Assembly (NCBI GenBank): GCA_021779235.1
Contig: JAJYBA010000040.1
Coordinates: forward strand, 1 to 10,707
DNA from: Bacillota bacterium
GTDB lineage: Bacteria; Bacillota; Clostridia; Clostridiales; Clostridiaceae
DNA: 10,707 nt
Direction: 5' to 3'
Shown here: positions 1 through 7,654 of the stretch, piece by piece
How positions within the stretch are numbered: position 1 is the first letter of the stretch
How the letters are laid out: each line of letters begins with the position of its first letter
The notes under the pieces: model-generated
The model's database searches: none
Told to the model about the DNA's origin: nothing
Seen by the model: the letters and a program-made list of their open reading frames with translations, nothing else
Made by a program: the position numbers and the translations under genes

Positions 1-2050
1 TGTTACCCATGGTACTTTGAATTACAGCCAAACTTTGCTTAAAAAAAGTTCAGAGGCACTGGCAGTGCAAAAAGCCAATTCATTGAAGGCGATTTCTGAT
101 GGCCGTCAGAAAATTGAGAATAGCAAACCAAAACTTATCAGTGGACAGAAGAAATTGAATGACAGCAAAGCTGAAGCAGAGGTACTATTTACTGAAAAGC
201 GGGCAGAAATAAATGAGGGCAAGAAAAAGCTTGGAGATGCCAAAAGGAAATTGGAGGAGGCTAAGGTTAAACTTACTAACGGACAGTCTGAGCTTGATAA
301 AAATAAGTCTGACTACAAGGATTCTATAGCTACTGCTAAGCAGAAGCTTTCGGATGCCAAGGACAAGGTTACAGACATCAGCATGGCGAAGTGGTACGTC
401 TGGGATCGGAGTGATAACGACAGTAGTGCTGGACTAAAAAATGATGTCAGCTTCATTCGGGAGGTTACCCAGGCTTTCCCCATTATTTTCTTCCTGGTAG
501 CGGTACTCATTAGCCTGACAACCATGACCCGTATGGTGGAGGAGGACCGTGGATTAATCGGTACGTATAAATCAATTGGTTATTCCAACTACCAGATTAG
601 TATGAAGTATATCTTCTATGCAGTGCTGGCCTGTGTCATCGGTGGGATCTTTGGAAACGTGATTGGGTTTGTCGCACTTCCAAAGGTAATAGGAATCATC
701 GTGAGCAGCCTGTATGTATTACCAACGTTTCAACTGTCCTTCAATCTTGGTTATGGTCTGGTGGGAATTGGATTGTTCCTATTGGGCATTGTAGGTGCAA
801 CTGCAATCTCTTGCGCTGAGATGCTGCACCAGCGTCCGGCAGAACTGATGCGTCCAAAAGCACCTAAAGCAGGAAGTCGGATTTTGCTTGAACGTATTCC
901 ATTCATTTGGAAAAGGCTGAATTTCCTGAATAAAGTAACCTGCCGTAACTTGTTCAGATATAAGAAACGTGCAATCATGACCATTGTTGGTATTTTAGGC
1001 TGCACCATGCTCATCGTCCTGGGCTTTGGTGTGAAGGACAGCGTAGGAGGGCTGATGTCTGATCAGTTTGATAACGTAACTGTATATGATGCTATTGTAG
1101 TGACAGATAACTTGAATGCAGAAAAAATGAACACACTTGCCAGTGAATGGAAAGCCTCTGGGAAGGTAGCTGATGAGCTGCAATTACAGATTAAAACCTT
1201 GACACTACGAAGCAGCAGCGATAGTTTGGATATTACCGTTATGGTAATTCCAGACGGTGCGGATTTGGGACGTTATGTTCATCTATATGATTCTGGAACT
1301 CATAAGGCAATGGTCCTTCCCCAAAATGGCATTGTAGTCACTCAAAATGGCGCAAAAAAACTTGCCCTAACTAGTGGGGACATTGTTTCTATGCAAAATG
1401 AAGATAATTTGGAGCATGATTTTCCGGTGGCTTTCGTAGCTACAAACTATGCAGGCAATTACGTGTATGTCAGTGAAAGTTGTTATCAGGAAGCATTTGG
1501 TGACTATAATGGAACCTCTTTCCTGATGAATCTGACAAACAACAAATATGGTAATAAATGGATGAATGCCCTTAAAGACGACGAAAGGATACTAAACGTC
1601 AGCAGCAGTCAAGAGGTGAGAGATGCTTTTAGTGATGTAAATAAGCTTATTAACATGGTAGTTTATCTTTTAATTGGTATGTCAGCAGTATTAGCCTTGA
1701 CAGTTCTGTTCACCCTTTCTAATATCAATATCAGCGAGCGTGAGCGGGAGCTTGCCACCATCAAGGTGCTTGGTTTCCAGCGCAAAGAGGTATATTCCTA
1801 TGTAAACAAGGAAACCTTTATCCTTACTCTATTTGGTATTCTTTGCGGTCTGCCAGCAGGGTTTGGCATTACCTATGGCATTCTGGCCAACGTCAGCATT
1901 GCAGACATCGCTTTTAAGGTTCGTGTTTCCATAATTTCTTATCTGATTGCGGCTGTTATTACGCTGATTTTTGCCTTATTGGTAAACAAAATCACCAACA
2001 AGGGACTGCGGAAAATTAACATGGTGGAAGCATTAAAGAGTGTAGAGTAA
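1..2050 (+). CDS. FtsX-type ABC transporter permease with extracellular coiled coil, 5'-truncated by the window edge
   Basis: The reading frame is open to the window edge (first full codon at base 2) and ends with TAA at 2048-2050. The TTG at 17 is only the first possible start codon, so the true start lies upstream. Counting from that TTG, residues 20-120 are a Lys/Glu/Ala-rich coiled coil. A first FtsX-like membrane block follows at about 153-270 (TM near 154-172, then the conserved stretch EEDRGLIGTYKSIGYS). Next come a linker with RPAELMRPKAP, another TM near 319-338, an extracytoplasmic domain, and a second FtsX block from about 545 to the C-terminus containing ERERELATIKVLGFQ. This is the layout of large permeases (roughly 1,000-1,100 residues) that work with an MacB/LolD-like ATPase, so about 400 N-terminal residues are missing here. 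The substrate is unknown. No ATPase gene is visible; it is probably upstream. G+C is clearly higher than in the genes to the right, which fits horizontal acquisition. Confidence 0.9.
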   Translation, partial: VTHGTLNYSQTLLKKSSEALAVQKANSLKAISDGRQKIENSKPKLISGQKKLNDSKAEAEVLFTEKRAEINEGKKKLGDAKRKLEEAKVKLTNGQSELDKNKSDYKDSIATAKQKLSDAKDKVTDISMAKWYVWDRSDNDSSAGLKNDVSFIREVTQAFPIIFFLVAVLISLTTMTRMVEEDRGLIGTYKSIGYSNYQISMKYIFYAVLACVIGGIFGNVIGFVALPKVIGIIVSSLYVLPTFQLSFNLGYGLVGIGLFLLGIVGATAISCAEMLHQRPAELMRPKAPKAGSRILLERIPFIWKRLNFLNKVTCRNLFRYKKRAIMTIVGILGCTMLIVLGFGVKDSVGGLMSDQFDNVTVYDAIVVTDNLNAEKMNTLASEWKASGKVADELQLQIKTLTLRSSSDSLDITVMVIPDGADLGRYVHLYDSGTHKAMVLPQNGIVVTQNGAKKLALTSGDIVSMQNEDNLEHDFPVAFVATNYAGNYVYVSESCYQEAFGDYNGTSFLMNLTNNKYGNKWMNALKDDERILNVSSSQEVRDAFSDVNKLINMVVYLLIGMSAVLALTVLFTLSNINISERERELATIKVLGFQRKEVYSYVNKETFILTLFGILCGLPAGFGITYGILANVSIADIAFKVRVSIISYLIAAVITLIFALLVNKITNKGLRKINMVEALKSVE

Positions 2051-2284
2051 AATGATATGGTATATCTTTTGATATATTTAGGATTAGCTGTGCAGTATAA
2101 AAATAATTATAGATTGCCTTTTATTAGTTGGGTTTGTGAGACGTCGATACGACGACAAAATATGGACGACTATAACAAATCAATAAGAATTGTCTGAAAC
2201 TAAAAGTCAAGGAGTGGAAACTAAACACTAAGAAAAATGAGTATTCATCAATAATAGAGATAAGAAAAAGAGTCTTCAGTGCAA
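2051..2284. other. Non-coding stretch between ABC permease and tRNA fragment
   Basis: I see no convincing gene here. There is a small AT-only dyad just after the permease stop (TATATC-TTTT-GATATA, about 2059-2074) and a short GC-containing hairpin at 2142-2154 (CGTCG-ATA-CGACG). Neither looks like a strong terminator. A frame that runs open through this stretch and the tRNA fragment has no recognisable product. No integrase or excisionase gene lies between the permease and the probable attachment site, so an integrase, if there is one, would have to be at the other end of the island, outside the window. Confidence 0.5.
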
Positions 2285-2344
2285 CTCGAAAACAGGCGAA
2301 GGGGTTATATCGTTTCGGGAGTTCGAATCTCCCTCTCTCTGCCA
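2285..2344 (+). other. 3' portion of tRNA-Ser(CGA): probable attachment (att) site scar
   Basis: The sequence reads as the 3' part of a class II tRNA. It has an anticodon loop CTCGAAA (anticodon CGA, serine) at 2285-2291, the 3' anticodon-stem strand ACAGG, and a long variable arm at about 2297-2317 closed by CGAA/TTCG. The T arm follows (GGGAG-TTCGAAT-CTCCC, 2318-2334), then a 3' acceptor strand TCTCTCT, discriminator G and encoded CCA at 2342-2344. The 5' half is absent: the bases before the loop (TGCAA) do not pair with ACAGG, and there is no D arm. AGAGATA at 2256-2262 pairs 6 of 7 with the acceptor strand, but the spacing and missing stems make a functional tRNA unlikely. Such 3' copies starting at the anticodon loop are typical of tyrosine-recombinase integration into tRNA genes. 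The intact tRNA-Ser would then lie at the other end of the island. Confidence 0.72.
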
Positions 2345-2350
2345 AAATCA

Positions 2351-2381
2351 AGGGTTCTAGCAAATATGCTAGAACCCTTTT
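2351..2381 (+). terminator. Rho-independent terminator behind the tRNA-Ser fragment
   Basis: There is a perfect 12-bp stem (2351-2362 with 2367-2378) and a four-base loop AATA, followed by TTT. It begins six bases after the encoded CCA, so it is probably the original terminator of the tRNA-Ser gene, kept with its 3' end. Confidence 0.82.
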
Positions 2382-2477
2382 AGCGCGATTTTTTGTTTGC
2401 TACATTTTTGGGGATTTTTAGGTCATAACTGTATTTATAAGTTGTAAAACTTTAGAGGAATTTATTTTTTTATACTG

Positions 2478-2507
2478 TTGACATAAAGCTATAATAAAAC
2501 AGATAAT
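2478..2507 (+). promoter_or_regulatory. Probable sigma-A promoter of the two-component operon
   Basis: A perfect -35 box TTGACA (2478-2483) is followed after 18 bases by GATAAT (2502-2507), 5 of 6 matches to the -10 consensus. It lies about 37 bases before the first start codon of the sensor kinase gene. It is the best promoter match I see in the window. Confidence 0.65.
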
Positions 2508-2543
2508 ATACCGTATAAAATTAATGTTATAGTTTGCTACTAT

Positions 2544-4220
2544 ATGAAGAAAGGAGATGAATTTACGCTGTATTACATATATAATATATTAGTTCAACTT
2601 ATGGATAGAGCTACGTTACTACTTATTTGTTTATTTATTATAACTAGGATGCAAAGCTTTAGAGAAATATTTTTAAAGGAGAACTACGAAAGAAAAGATT
2701 ATACGATTATTTGCATAGTATTTAGTATATTTGCTATACTAGCAACTTATACAGGGGTAAATGTAGAAGGATCATTAGTAAATGTTAGAACAATTACTAT
2801 AGTGTCTGGAGGAATAATATTTGGTCCCATTGTGGGAATAGTAACAGGTGTGGTATCTGGGCTACACAGATATTTAATAGATATAAATGGTATAACTTCA
2901 ATGCCTTGTCTTATTAGTAGCATTACTGCTGGAATTGTGTCTGGATATATAAATAAAAAAATTAAAAGGAATTATAGGTGGGTAGCTGGTATAGCTGCAG
3001 GAATGCTAAGTGAAATGATTACAATGATACTTATACTTATATTAAGTAAACCTCATTCACTAGGATTTGATATAGTATCTAAAATTGCTATACCAATGAT
3101 ACTTGGGCAAATTAGTGTAGGTTTTATAGTTTTGTTAGTTCAAAGTGTAGCAGATGATAAAGAAAAGATAGCTGCCAAACAAGCAAAGTTGGCACTTGAT
3201 ATTGCAAACAAAACTCTTCCATACTTTAGAAATATAAATAGCGATTCTTTAAACAAGATATGTAATATTATAAAAGAAGATATACAAGCTGATGCAGTAG
3301 CCATAACTGATAAGAAAGATATATTAGCTTATGTTGGAGTTGGAGAAGAGTATTATAATATAGGCCACGAAATAATAACTGAAGTAACTAAAGAAGCAAT
3401 AAAGAGTGGCAGGATAATTATAAGAAATGATAACTTAGAGGATAAAAGTTCAATGATAAAATCAGCTATTATAATACCCCTTAAAGAAAAAAATGAAGTT
3501 ATAGGGGCTTTAAAAATATACTATAGAAAAGAGCATAAAATAACTTATTCATTGGAAACGCTTGCAGTGGGACTTTCACAAATTATTTCTACTTTAATGG
3601 AAGTGTCAAAGATTGAACAAATAAAAGAAATGGCAAATAAATCAGAAATTAAAGCACTTCAAACTCAAATAAACCCACATTTTTTATTTAATGCATTAAA
3701 TGCTATAACTTCCTCTATAAGAATAAACCCTGATAAAGCAAGAGAACTTATAATAAATCTAGCTAGCTATTTAAGATATAATTTAGAACTAAATGGTGAA
3801 TTTATAGATATAAAAAAAGAACTTAAACAAGTTATAGATTATGTAGAAATAGAAAAAGCTAGGTTTGGAAATAAATTGAATATAAATTATGACATAGAAG
3901 ATGTAGATGTTAAAATACCTAGTCTTTCAATACAACCTCTAGTTGAGAATGCTATAGTTCATGGCATTCTAAAAGATAAAGGTGCAGGAACTGTAAATAT
4001 TAGTGTGAAAAAATATGAGGAAAAGGTTAAAATATCTATAGTTGATAGCGGTGTTGGTATAAGAGAAGATGTAGTAGAGAGAATTTACAACGGTACTATG
4101 CCTGAAAATAAGATTGGTCTTTATAATGTGCATTTAAGACTTAAACTTATTTATGGGGAAGGACTTATAATAGAAAGACTTGAGAAAGGGACTAAAATAG
4201 AATTCTATATAAAGAGGTGA
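2544..4220 (+). CDS. BtsS/LytS-type sensor histidine kinase (5TM-LYT, GAF, His kinase)
   Basis: A 558-residue membrane kinase, about the length of E. coli BtsS and of LytS. Residues 14-200 form the 5TM-LYT sensor with NVR (80-82), a GG..GP glycine run and GLHRY (106-110). Residues about 220-365 resemble the GAF domain of BtsS (DAVAITD). The phosphoacceptor is His379 in NPHFLFN (377-383). The ATPase part has the N box LVENAIVHG (Asn469 in the centre), the G1 box DSGVGI (501-506) and a C-terminal GLYNVHLRLKLIYG stretch. Arg82, Arg109, Cys122 and Ser125 match the residues reported for pyruvate binding in BtsS, so a small carboxylate signal is likely (inference). Its stop is four bases before the response regulator start, so the two are co-transcribed. 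The start is uncertain: ATG 2544 has no ribosome binding site in front, while AAAGGAG lies inside the frame at 2550-2556. CTG 2568 or ATG 2601 are alternatives. Confidence 0.93.
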   Translation: MKKGDEFTLYYIYNILVQLMDRATLLLICLFIITRMQSFREIFLKENYERKDYTIICIVFSIFAILATYTGVNVEGSLVNVRTITIVSGGIIFGPIVGIVTGVVSGLHRYLIDINGITSMPCLISSITAGIVSGYINKKIKRNYRWVAGIAAGMLSEMITMILILILSKPHSLGFDIVSKIAIPMILGQISVGFIVLLVQSVADDKEKIAAKQAKLALDIANKTLPYFRNINSDSLNKICNIIKEDIQADAVAITDKKDILAYVGVGEEYYNIGHEIITEVTKEAIKSGRIIIRNDNLEDKSSMIKSAIIIPLKEKNEVIGALKIYYRKEHKITYSLETLAVGLSQIISTLMEVSKIEQIKEMANKSEIKALQTQINPHFLFNALNAITSSIRINPDKARELIINLASYLRYNLELNGEFIDIKKELKQVIDYVEIEKARFGNKLNINYDIEDVDVKIPSLSIQPLVENAIVHGILKDKGAGTVNISVKKYEEKVKISIVDSGVGIREDVVERIYNGTMPENKIGLYNVHLRLKLIYGEGLIIERLEKGTKIEFYIKR

Positions 4221-4224
4221 GATT

Positions 4225-4947
4225 ATGAAAGCTATAATAGTTGAAGACGAATTTCTAGCAAGAGAAGAGCTTAAATATTTTATTAAAAATTATAGTAATA
4301 TTGAGATAGTAGATGAATTTGAAGATGGAATAGAGGTACTTAAATTTATTCAGAAAAATGAAATTGATGTTATATTCTTAGACATAAATATACCATTACT
4401 TGATGGTATACTACTTGCTAAGAATATAAGTAAATTTTCTAAAAAGCCCTATATAGTATTTATAACAGCCTATAGAGAACATGCTATAGAAGCTTTTGAG
4501 ATAGAAGCTTTTGATTATATATTAAAACCCTACGATAAGTCTAGAATTATATCTATGTTAAAAAAGTTAGAAATCAGCTATAATCAGCAAAACTATAATT
4601 CACATAAAAACAGTATAACTAACAAGATAAATTTATGGAAGAATGAAAAGATAAGAGTAGTAGATTTAGATGATATATATTATTGCATCGCTAGAGAAAG
4701 GGTAACTTATGTTTACACAAAAGATGAAGAGTATTTGGTAAACGTAAGTATAACTGAATTTTATAATAGCTTGCCAAAGGATAAGTTTTTTAGATGTCAT
4801 AGATCGTATGTTGTTAACATAACTAAAATAAGAGAAATAATCCCTTGGTTTAATAACACATATAATTTAAGACTTCAAGACATAGAGTATGAGGTACCCG
4901 TAAGCAGAAGTAATTTAAAGGAATTTAAACAGCTAATGAATATATAA
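4225..4947 (+). CDS. LytTR-family response regulator, partner of the upstream kinase
   Basis: A 240-residue DNA-binding regulator. The receiver domain (1-115) has the acidic pair Glu7/Asp8, the phosphorylated Asp53 (FLDINIP), Thr81 and Lys101 (LKPYD), so all switch residues are present. Residues about 135-240 are a LytTR DNA-binding domain with the family hallmarks FFRCHRSYVVN (188-198) and VPVSRSN near the end. Length and layout match BtsR/LytR. The ATG is preceded by AGAGGTGAG, which overlaps the stop of the kinase gene, so translation is probably coupled. On phosphorylation it should activate a transporter or another target near or far. No clear LytTR direct repeat was found upstream of the neighbouring genes by eye, so targets are not assigned. 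Confidence 0.95.
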   Translation: MKAIIVEDEFLAREELKYFIKNYSNIEIVDEFEDGIEVLKFIQKNEIDVIFLDINIPLLDGILLAKNISKFSKKPYIVFITAYREHAIEAFEIEAFDYILKPYDKSRIISMLKKLEISYNQQNYNSHKNSITNKINLWKNEKIRVVDLDDIYYCIARERVTYVYTKDEEYLVNVSITEFYNSLPKDKFFRCHRSYVVNITKIREIIPWFNNTYNLRLQDIEYEVPVSRSNLKEFKQLMNI

Positions 4948-4954
4948 TTCAAGT

Positions 4955-5012
4955 AAAATAAGATAGTGGTTAAATGCTAAAACAGAGGCATTTAACCACT
5001 ATCTTATTTTTT
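4955..5012 (+). terminator. Strong terminator of the two-component operon
   Basis: There is a perfect 23-bp stem (4955-4977 with 4988-5010) and a 10-base loop. The 3' arm ends in a T run reaching 5012, and the 5' arm starts with AAAA, so the structure may work on both strands. It starts eight bases after the response regulator stop codon. It isolates the two-component operon from the downstream transporter gene. Confidence 0.92.
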
Positions 5013-5021
5013 ATCTTCCTA

Positions 5022-5199
5022 GAATTAGAAGGAATTGAAACTCCATATGATTTTTGGTTTGTCATAAGAGAACTAAATACCACTAACATCTCAGTTTTTA
5101 GTAGCAGGAGTATTAATGGTAGTTAGTTATCCTATAGGTGTATTTAGTGTAGCTTTCTTTGCATCTCATTCAATAACTAATAATTTTATAGATTACTGA
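5022..5199 (+). pseudogene. Remnant of an unidentified membrane-protein gene (frameshifted)
   Basis: Two adjoining frames make one plausible protein tail if a single frameshift near 5090-5100 is allowed. The first frame (from about 5022) gives ETPYDFWFVIRELNTTNISV. The second gives FLVAGVLMVVSYPIGVFSV and AFFASHSITNNFIDY, then TGA at 5197-5199. The second part is a convincing hydrophobic segment. No start codon with a ribosome binding site is present, and the upstream end runs into the terminator. I do not recognise the family. It may be the decayed end of a transporter once located next to the two-component genes. A chance open stretch in AT-rich DNA is the alternative. Confidence 0.35.
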
Positions 5200-5316
5200 T
5201 ATATAATTCAAAATAAGTAAAGGACACAAGAGAGCAAATGTTTACAGTGATGTAGGTAGTATTACTTATTTATTATAGTAACAAAACTAAAATTTAAAAG
5301 TGAGTGAAAGGAGATT
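5200..5316 (+). promoter_or_regulatory. Leader region of the OFA transporter gene
   Basis: This AT-rich leader holds a TATAAT at 5202-5207 without a good -35 box, and TTTACA (5241-5246) followed by TATTAT (5271-5276) at a spacing of 24, too long for a standard promoter. A promoter must lie here because the upstream terminator is strong, but I cannot fix its position. The ribosome binding site AAAGGAG is at 5307-5313. Confidence 0.3.
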
Positions 5317-5322
5317 TTGAAA

Positions 5323-6540
5323 ATGAAAAATCCATCAGAACGTCGCTTATTAATAGTATTAGGTACAATGATTACTCAATTAGGACTCGGAACAATCTAT
5401 ACGTGGAGTTTATTTAATCAGCCTCTTGTAAATAAGTTTGGCTGGCAATTAAGTAAAGTATCTCTTACATTTTCGATTACAAGTTTTGCATTAGCATTTG
5501 GCACATTATTTGCAGGTAAACTTCAAGAGAAGCTAGGAATTAGAAAGCTTATATCAATCGCTGGTATAATAATGGGAATTGGTTTAATGTTAACATCTAA
5601 GGTAACTTCAATATCTATGTTGTATGTTATGGTTGGTGTAATTGTTGGAGCAGCAGATGGTATTGCATATATTACTACCCTTTCTAATTGTATAAAGTGG
5701 TTTCCAGAGAAAAAAGGTCTTATATCAGGTATTTCAGTAGGAGCCTACGGAACCGGAAGTTTGATATTTAAGTATATTAATGCAAGTTTAATTAGTTCTA
5801 AAGGGGTTTCTGGAACCTTCTTATATTGGGGTATTATGGTGATGATTTTAGTATTTACAGGTGCTCAACTATTAAAAGATGCCTCACCTGAAACAGTTAG
5901 TGTTAATAACAGTTTAAAAGGAAATAACTTTACTGTAAGAGAAATGCTAAAAACTAGACAAGCTTATCTTTTATTTATAGTGTTCTTTACAGCATGCATG
6001 AGTGGTCTTTACCTAATAGGGATTGTTAAAGATATAGGCGTTCAATTAGCTGGGCTTAAACCTGCTGTAGCGGCGAATGCGGTAGCTATGGTTGCAATAT
6101 TTAATACTTCTGGAAGAATTATATTGGGTGCCTTATCAGATAAAGTGGGTAGACTAAAAGTAGTATTGTTCACGCTTACAGTTACAACTATCGCGGTGTT
6201 CGTATTGAGCTTTGTGCATTTAAACTTTGGAATTTTCTTTGCATGTGTTGCTGGAATCGCATTTTGTTTTGGTGGAAACATTACAGTTTTTCCAGCTATA
6301 GTAGGTGACTTCTTCGGTTTAAAAAATCATAGTAAAAATTATGGGATTATATACCAAGGTTTCGGATTTGGTGCACTTTCAGGAGCATTTATAGCTGCCC
6401 TCGTAGGAGGGTTTAAACCTACATTTATAGTTGTTGGAATATTATGTATAGTTTCAGTTGCCATAGTAGCTACAATAAAATCTCCAGTACGTGTTGAAGA
6501 GACCAATAATAATTTAAAGATAATTACAAATGCCGCTTGA
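5323..6540 (+). CDS. OFA-family major facilitator (oxalate/formate/lactate-type carboxylate transporter)
   Basis: A 405-residue protein with about 12 hydrophobic segments. Family marks are TIYTWSLFNQPL near the N-terminus (24-35), GKLQEKLGIRK between TM2 and TM3, WFPEKKGLISGISVGAYG (126-143) and the second MFS loop GALSDKVGRLK (269-279). These point to the oxalate/formate antiporter (OFA) family of the inner membrane. Arg265 (NTSGR) lines up with the essential Arg272 of OxlT. The OxlT Lys355 position (usual YTAKG) is Phe347 here (YQGFG), which argues against classic oxalate exchange and for a monocarboxylate such as lactate, or another acid (inference). I chose ATG 5323 over TTG 5317 because AAAGGAG lies nine bases before the ATG but only three before the TTG. 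It is probably transcribed alone, with its own terminator downstream. Confidence 0.9.
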   Translation: MKNPSERRLLIVLGTMITQLGLGTIYTWSLFNQPLVNKFGWQLSKVSLTFSITSFALAFGTLFAGKLQEKLGIRKLISIAGIIMGIGLMLTSKVTSISMLYVMVGVIVGAADGIAYITTLSNCIKWFPEKKGLISGISVGAYGTGSLIFKYINASLISSKGVSGTFLYWGIMVMILVFTGAQLLKDASPETVSVNNSLKGNNFTVREMLKTRQAYLLFIVFFTACMSGLYLIGIVKDIGVQLAGLKPAVAANAVAMVAIFNTSGRIILGALSDKVGRLKVVLFTLTVTTIAVFVLSFVHLNFGIFFACVAGIAFCFGGNITVFPAIVGDFFGLKNHSKNYGIIYQGFGFGALSGAFIAALVGGFKPTFIVVGILCIVSVAIVATIKSPVRVEETNNNLKIITNAA

Positions 6541-6956
6541 AAAATGTTTTCAATGGATAAAAATTTATCATAGATAAGATAACTATAAAAAACAAAGAAA
6601 ATATAAACATAGAGCTTTGCTTTTATGAAAAGGAAGGAGAATCTCCACAGGATGAGGATTCTTCTTTTTTTATTATGCTCCTAGCATTAGCGTTTACTTG
6701 TCGGTGAAAGTCCGAATAAATATATGTATATTCCATGTTGTGGTAGAAATTTGATGATATTTAAGATATAATGAAATAGGAAAATTTTTAATAATCTTAT
6801 AGAAGTTGGGTTATGCATTTTTTATAAGCAATATCAAAGAATTGAATGAATATGTATAGACGATGGCGATAGGGTTTTTCTACGAAAATATTCAAAATTT
6901 AAATGAAATTTAAATAATTATCTATAAATATGTGATTAAAAACGGAGGAAAAATCG
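6541..6956. other. Intergenic region between OFA transporter and YczE-like gene
   Basis: Besides the terminator at 6634-6671, no gene is visible. The sequence at about 6689-6717 (TTAGCGTTTACTTGTCGGTG followed by AAAGTCCGA) resembles a segment common in bacterial group II introns, but no other intron domain is seen. A TATAAT at 6764-6769 with a poor -35 region could be the promoter of the next gene, which would give it a leader of about 180 bases. Confidence 0.4.
6634..6671 (+). terminator. Terminator of the OFA transporter gene
   Basis: Ten-base arms AAGGAGAATC (6634-6643) and GATTCTTCTT (6657-6666) pair with one G-T wobble around a 13-base loop and are followed by a run of T to 6671. It is about 95 bases after the transporter stop. 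Confidence 0.75.
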
Positions 6957-7610
6957 ATGAGTGAAAAAACAAAAAGAATACTAATGACTGTGGGTGGCGT
7001 TTCCATAAGTGGGTTTAGCGTAGGAATGTTCAATCTTTCTGATTTTGGCATGGACCCGTTTCAAGTCCTGGCCCACGGAATCTGGAACCATATTCCACTG
7101 GGGTTCGGAACCCTTTACATGATTATCAATCTGATTATGTTAGCGGTTGTTTTTATGGTGGACAGGCACAAAATTGGACTTGGAACATTTATAAATATAT
7201 TTTTGCTGGGCTATATTGTCCAGTTTTCCTCATGGTTGTTCAAAATTTTGATTCCGTCTCCGACCTTTCCTATTAGGGCTTTGTTTCTTCTCTGTGGGAT
7301 CGTAATTATATGCTTCGCATCCTCCATATATTATACAGGTGATATGGGAGTGTCCACCTATGATGCTGTTGCGCTGATTCTGTCGGAGAAAAAAGTAGCA
7401 AGGTTTAAATACTGCAGGATTGGATCTGATTTAATATGTGCATTGCTTGGATTTCTGCTGGGATCTATGGTTGGCATCGGTACACTGGTCACTGCCTTTT
7501 TCATGGGACCACTGATTACCTTCTTTAACCATAACTTTGCTATGCCTTTCCGTTATGGAAATGAAGAAGCACGGAAAATGATTGCGGAAGATAAGAATGG
7601 AAGAAAATGA
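6957..7610 (+). CDS. YczE-type integral membrane protein
   Basis: A 217-residue, very hydrophobic protein with about five membrane segments and a short charged C-terminal tail. The stretch SDFGMDPFQVLAHGIWNH (28-45) and the later GDMGVSTYDAVALILSEK (128-145) are two related half-sites typical of the YczE/YitT/YyaS group of membrane proteins (COG2364-like). The biochemical role of this family is not established. The ATG has a good GGAGG eight bases upstream. Its codon use (CTG, CCG, CGG, more G and C at third positions) differs from the AT-rich genes on both sides and resembles the ABC permease at 1-2050, so horizontal gain is likely. It sits alone between two terminators and has no visible functional link to the carboxylate genes around it. 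Confidence 0.85.
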   Translation: MSEKTKRILMTVGGVSISGFSVGMFNLSDFGMDPFQVLAHGIWNHIPLGFGTLYMIINLIMLAVVFMVDRHKIGLGTFINIFLLGYIVQFSSWLFKILIPSPTFPIRALFLLCGIVIICFASSIYYTGDMGVSTYDAVALILSEKKVARFKYCRIGSDLICALLGFLLGSMVGIGTLVTAFFMGPLITFFNHNFAMPFRYGNEEARKMIAEDKNGRK

Positions 7611-7654
7611 TACACTAAACTAATCAACACTAAAAGTAAGTTTACGCCAATATG

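Noticed and set aside
313..1183. Three minus-strand open frames inside the ABC permease gene
   Set aside because: They lie fully within or across a clear coding gene in the other direction, have no ribosome binding sites and give no recognisable product.
2256..2344. A complete functional tRNA-Ser
   Set aside because: Although AGAGATA at 2256 pairs with most of the acceptor strand, there is no D arm, the anticodon stem does not pair, and the 5' part is about four bases too short.
2124..2363. 79-codon open frame on the minus strand containing RGRFELP
   Set aside because: The RGRFELP stretch is the well-known false translation of the reverse complement of a tRNA-Ser 3' end. The frame only exists because it crosses the tRNA fragment at 2285-2344.
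6042..6281. Minus-strand open frame within the OFA transporter gene
   Set aside because: It is a shadow of the transporter's hydrophobic codons and resembles no known protein.
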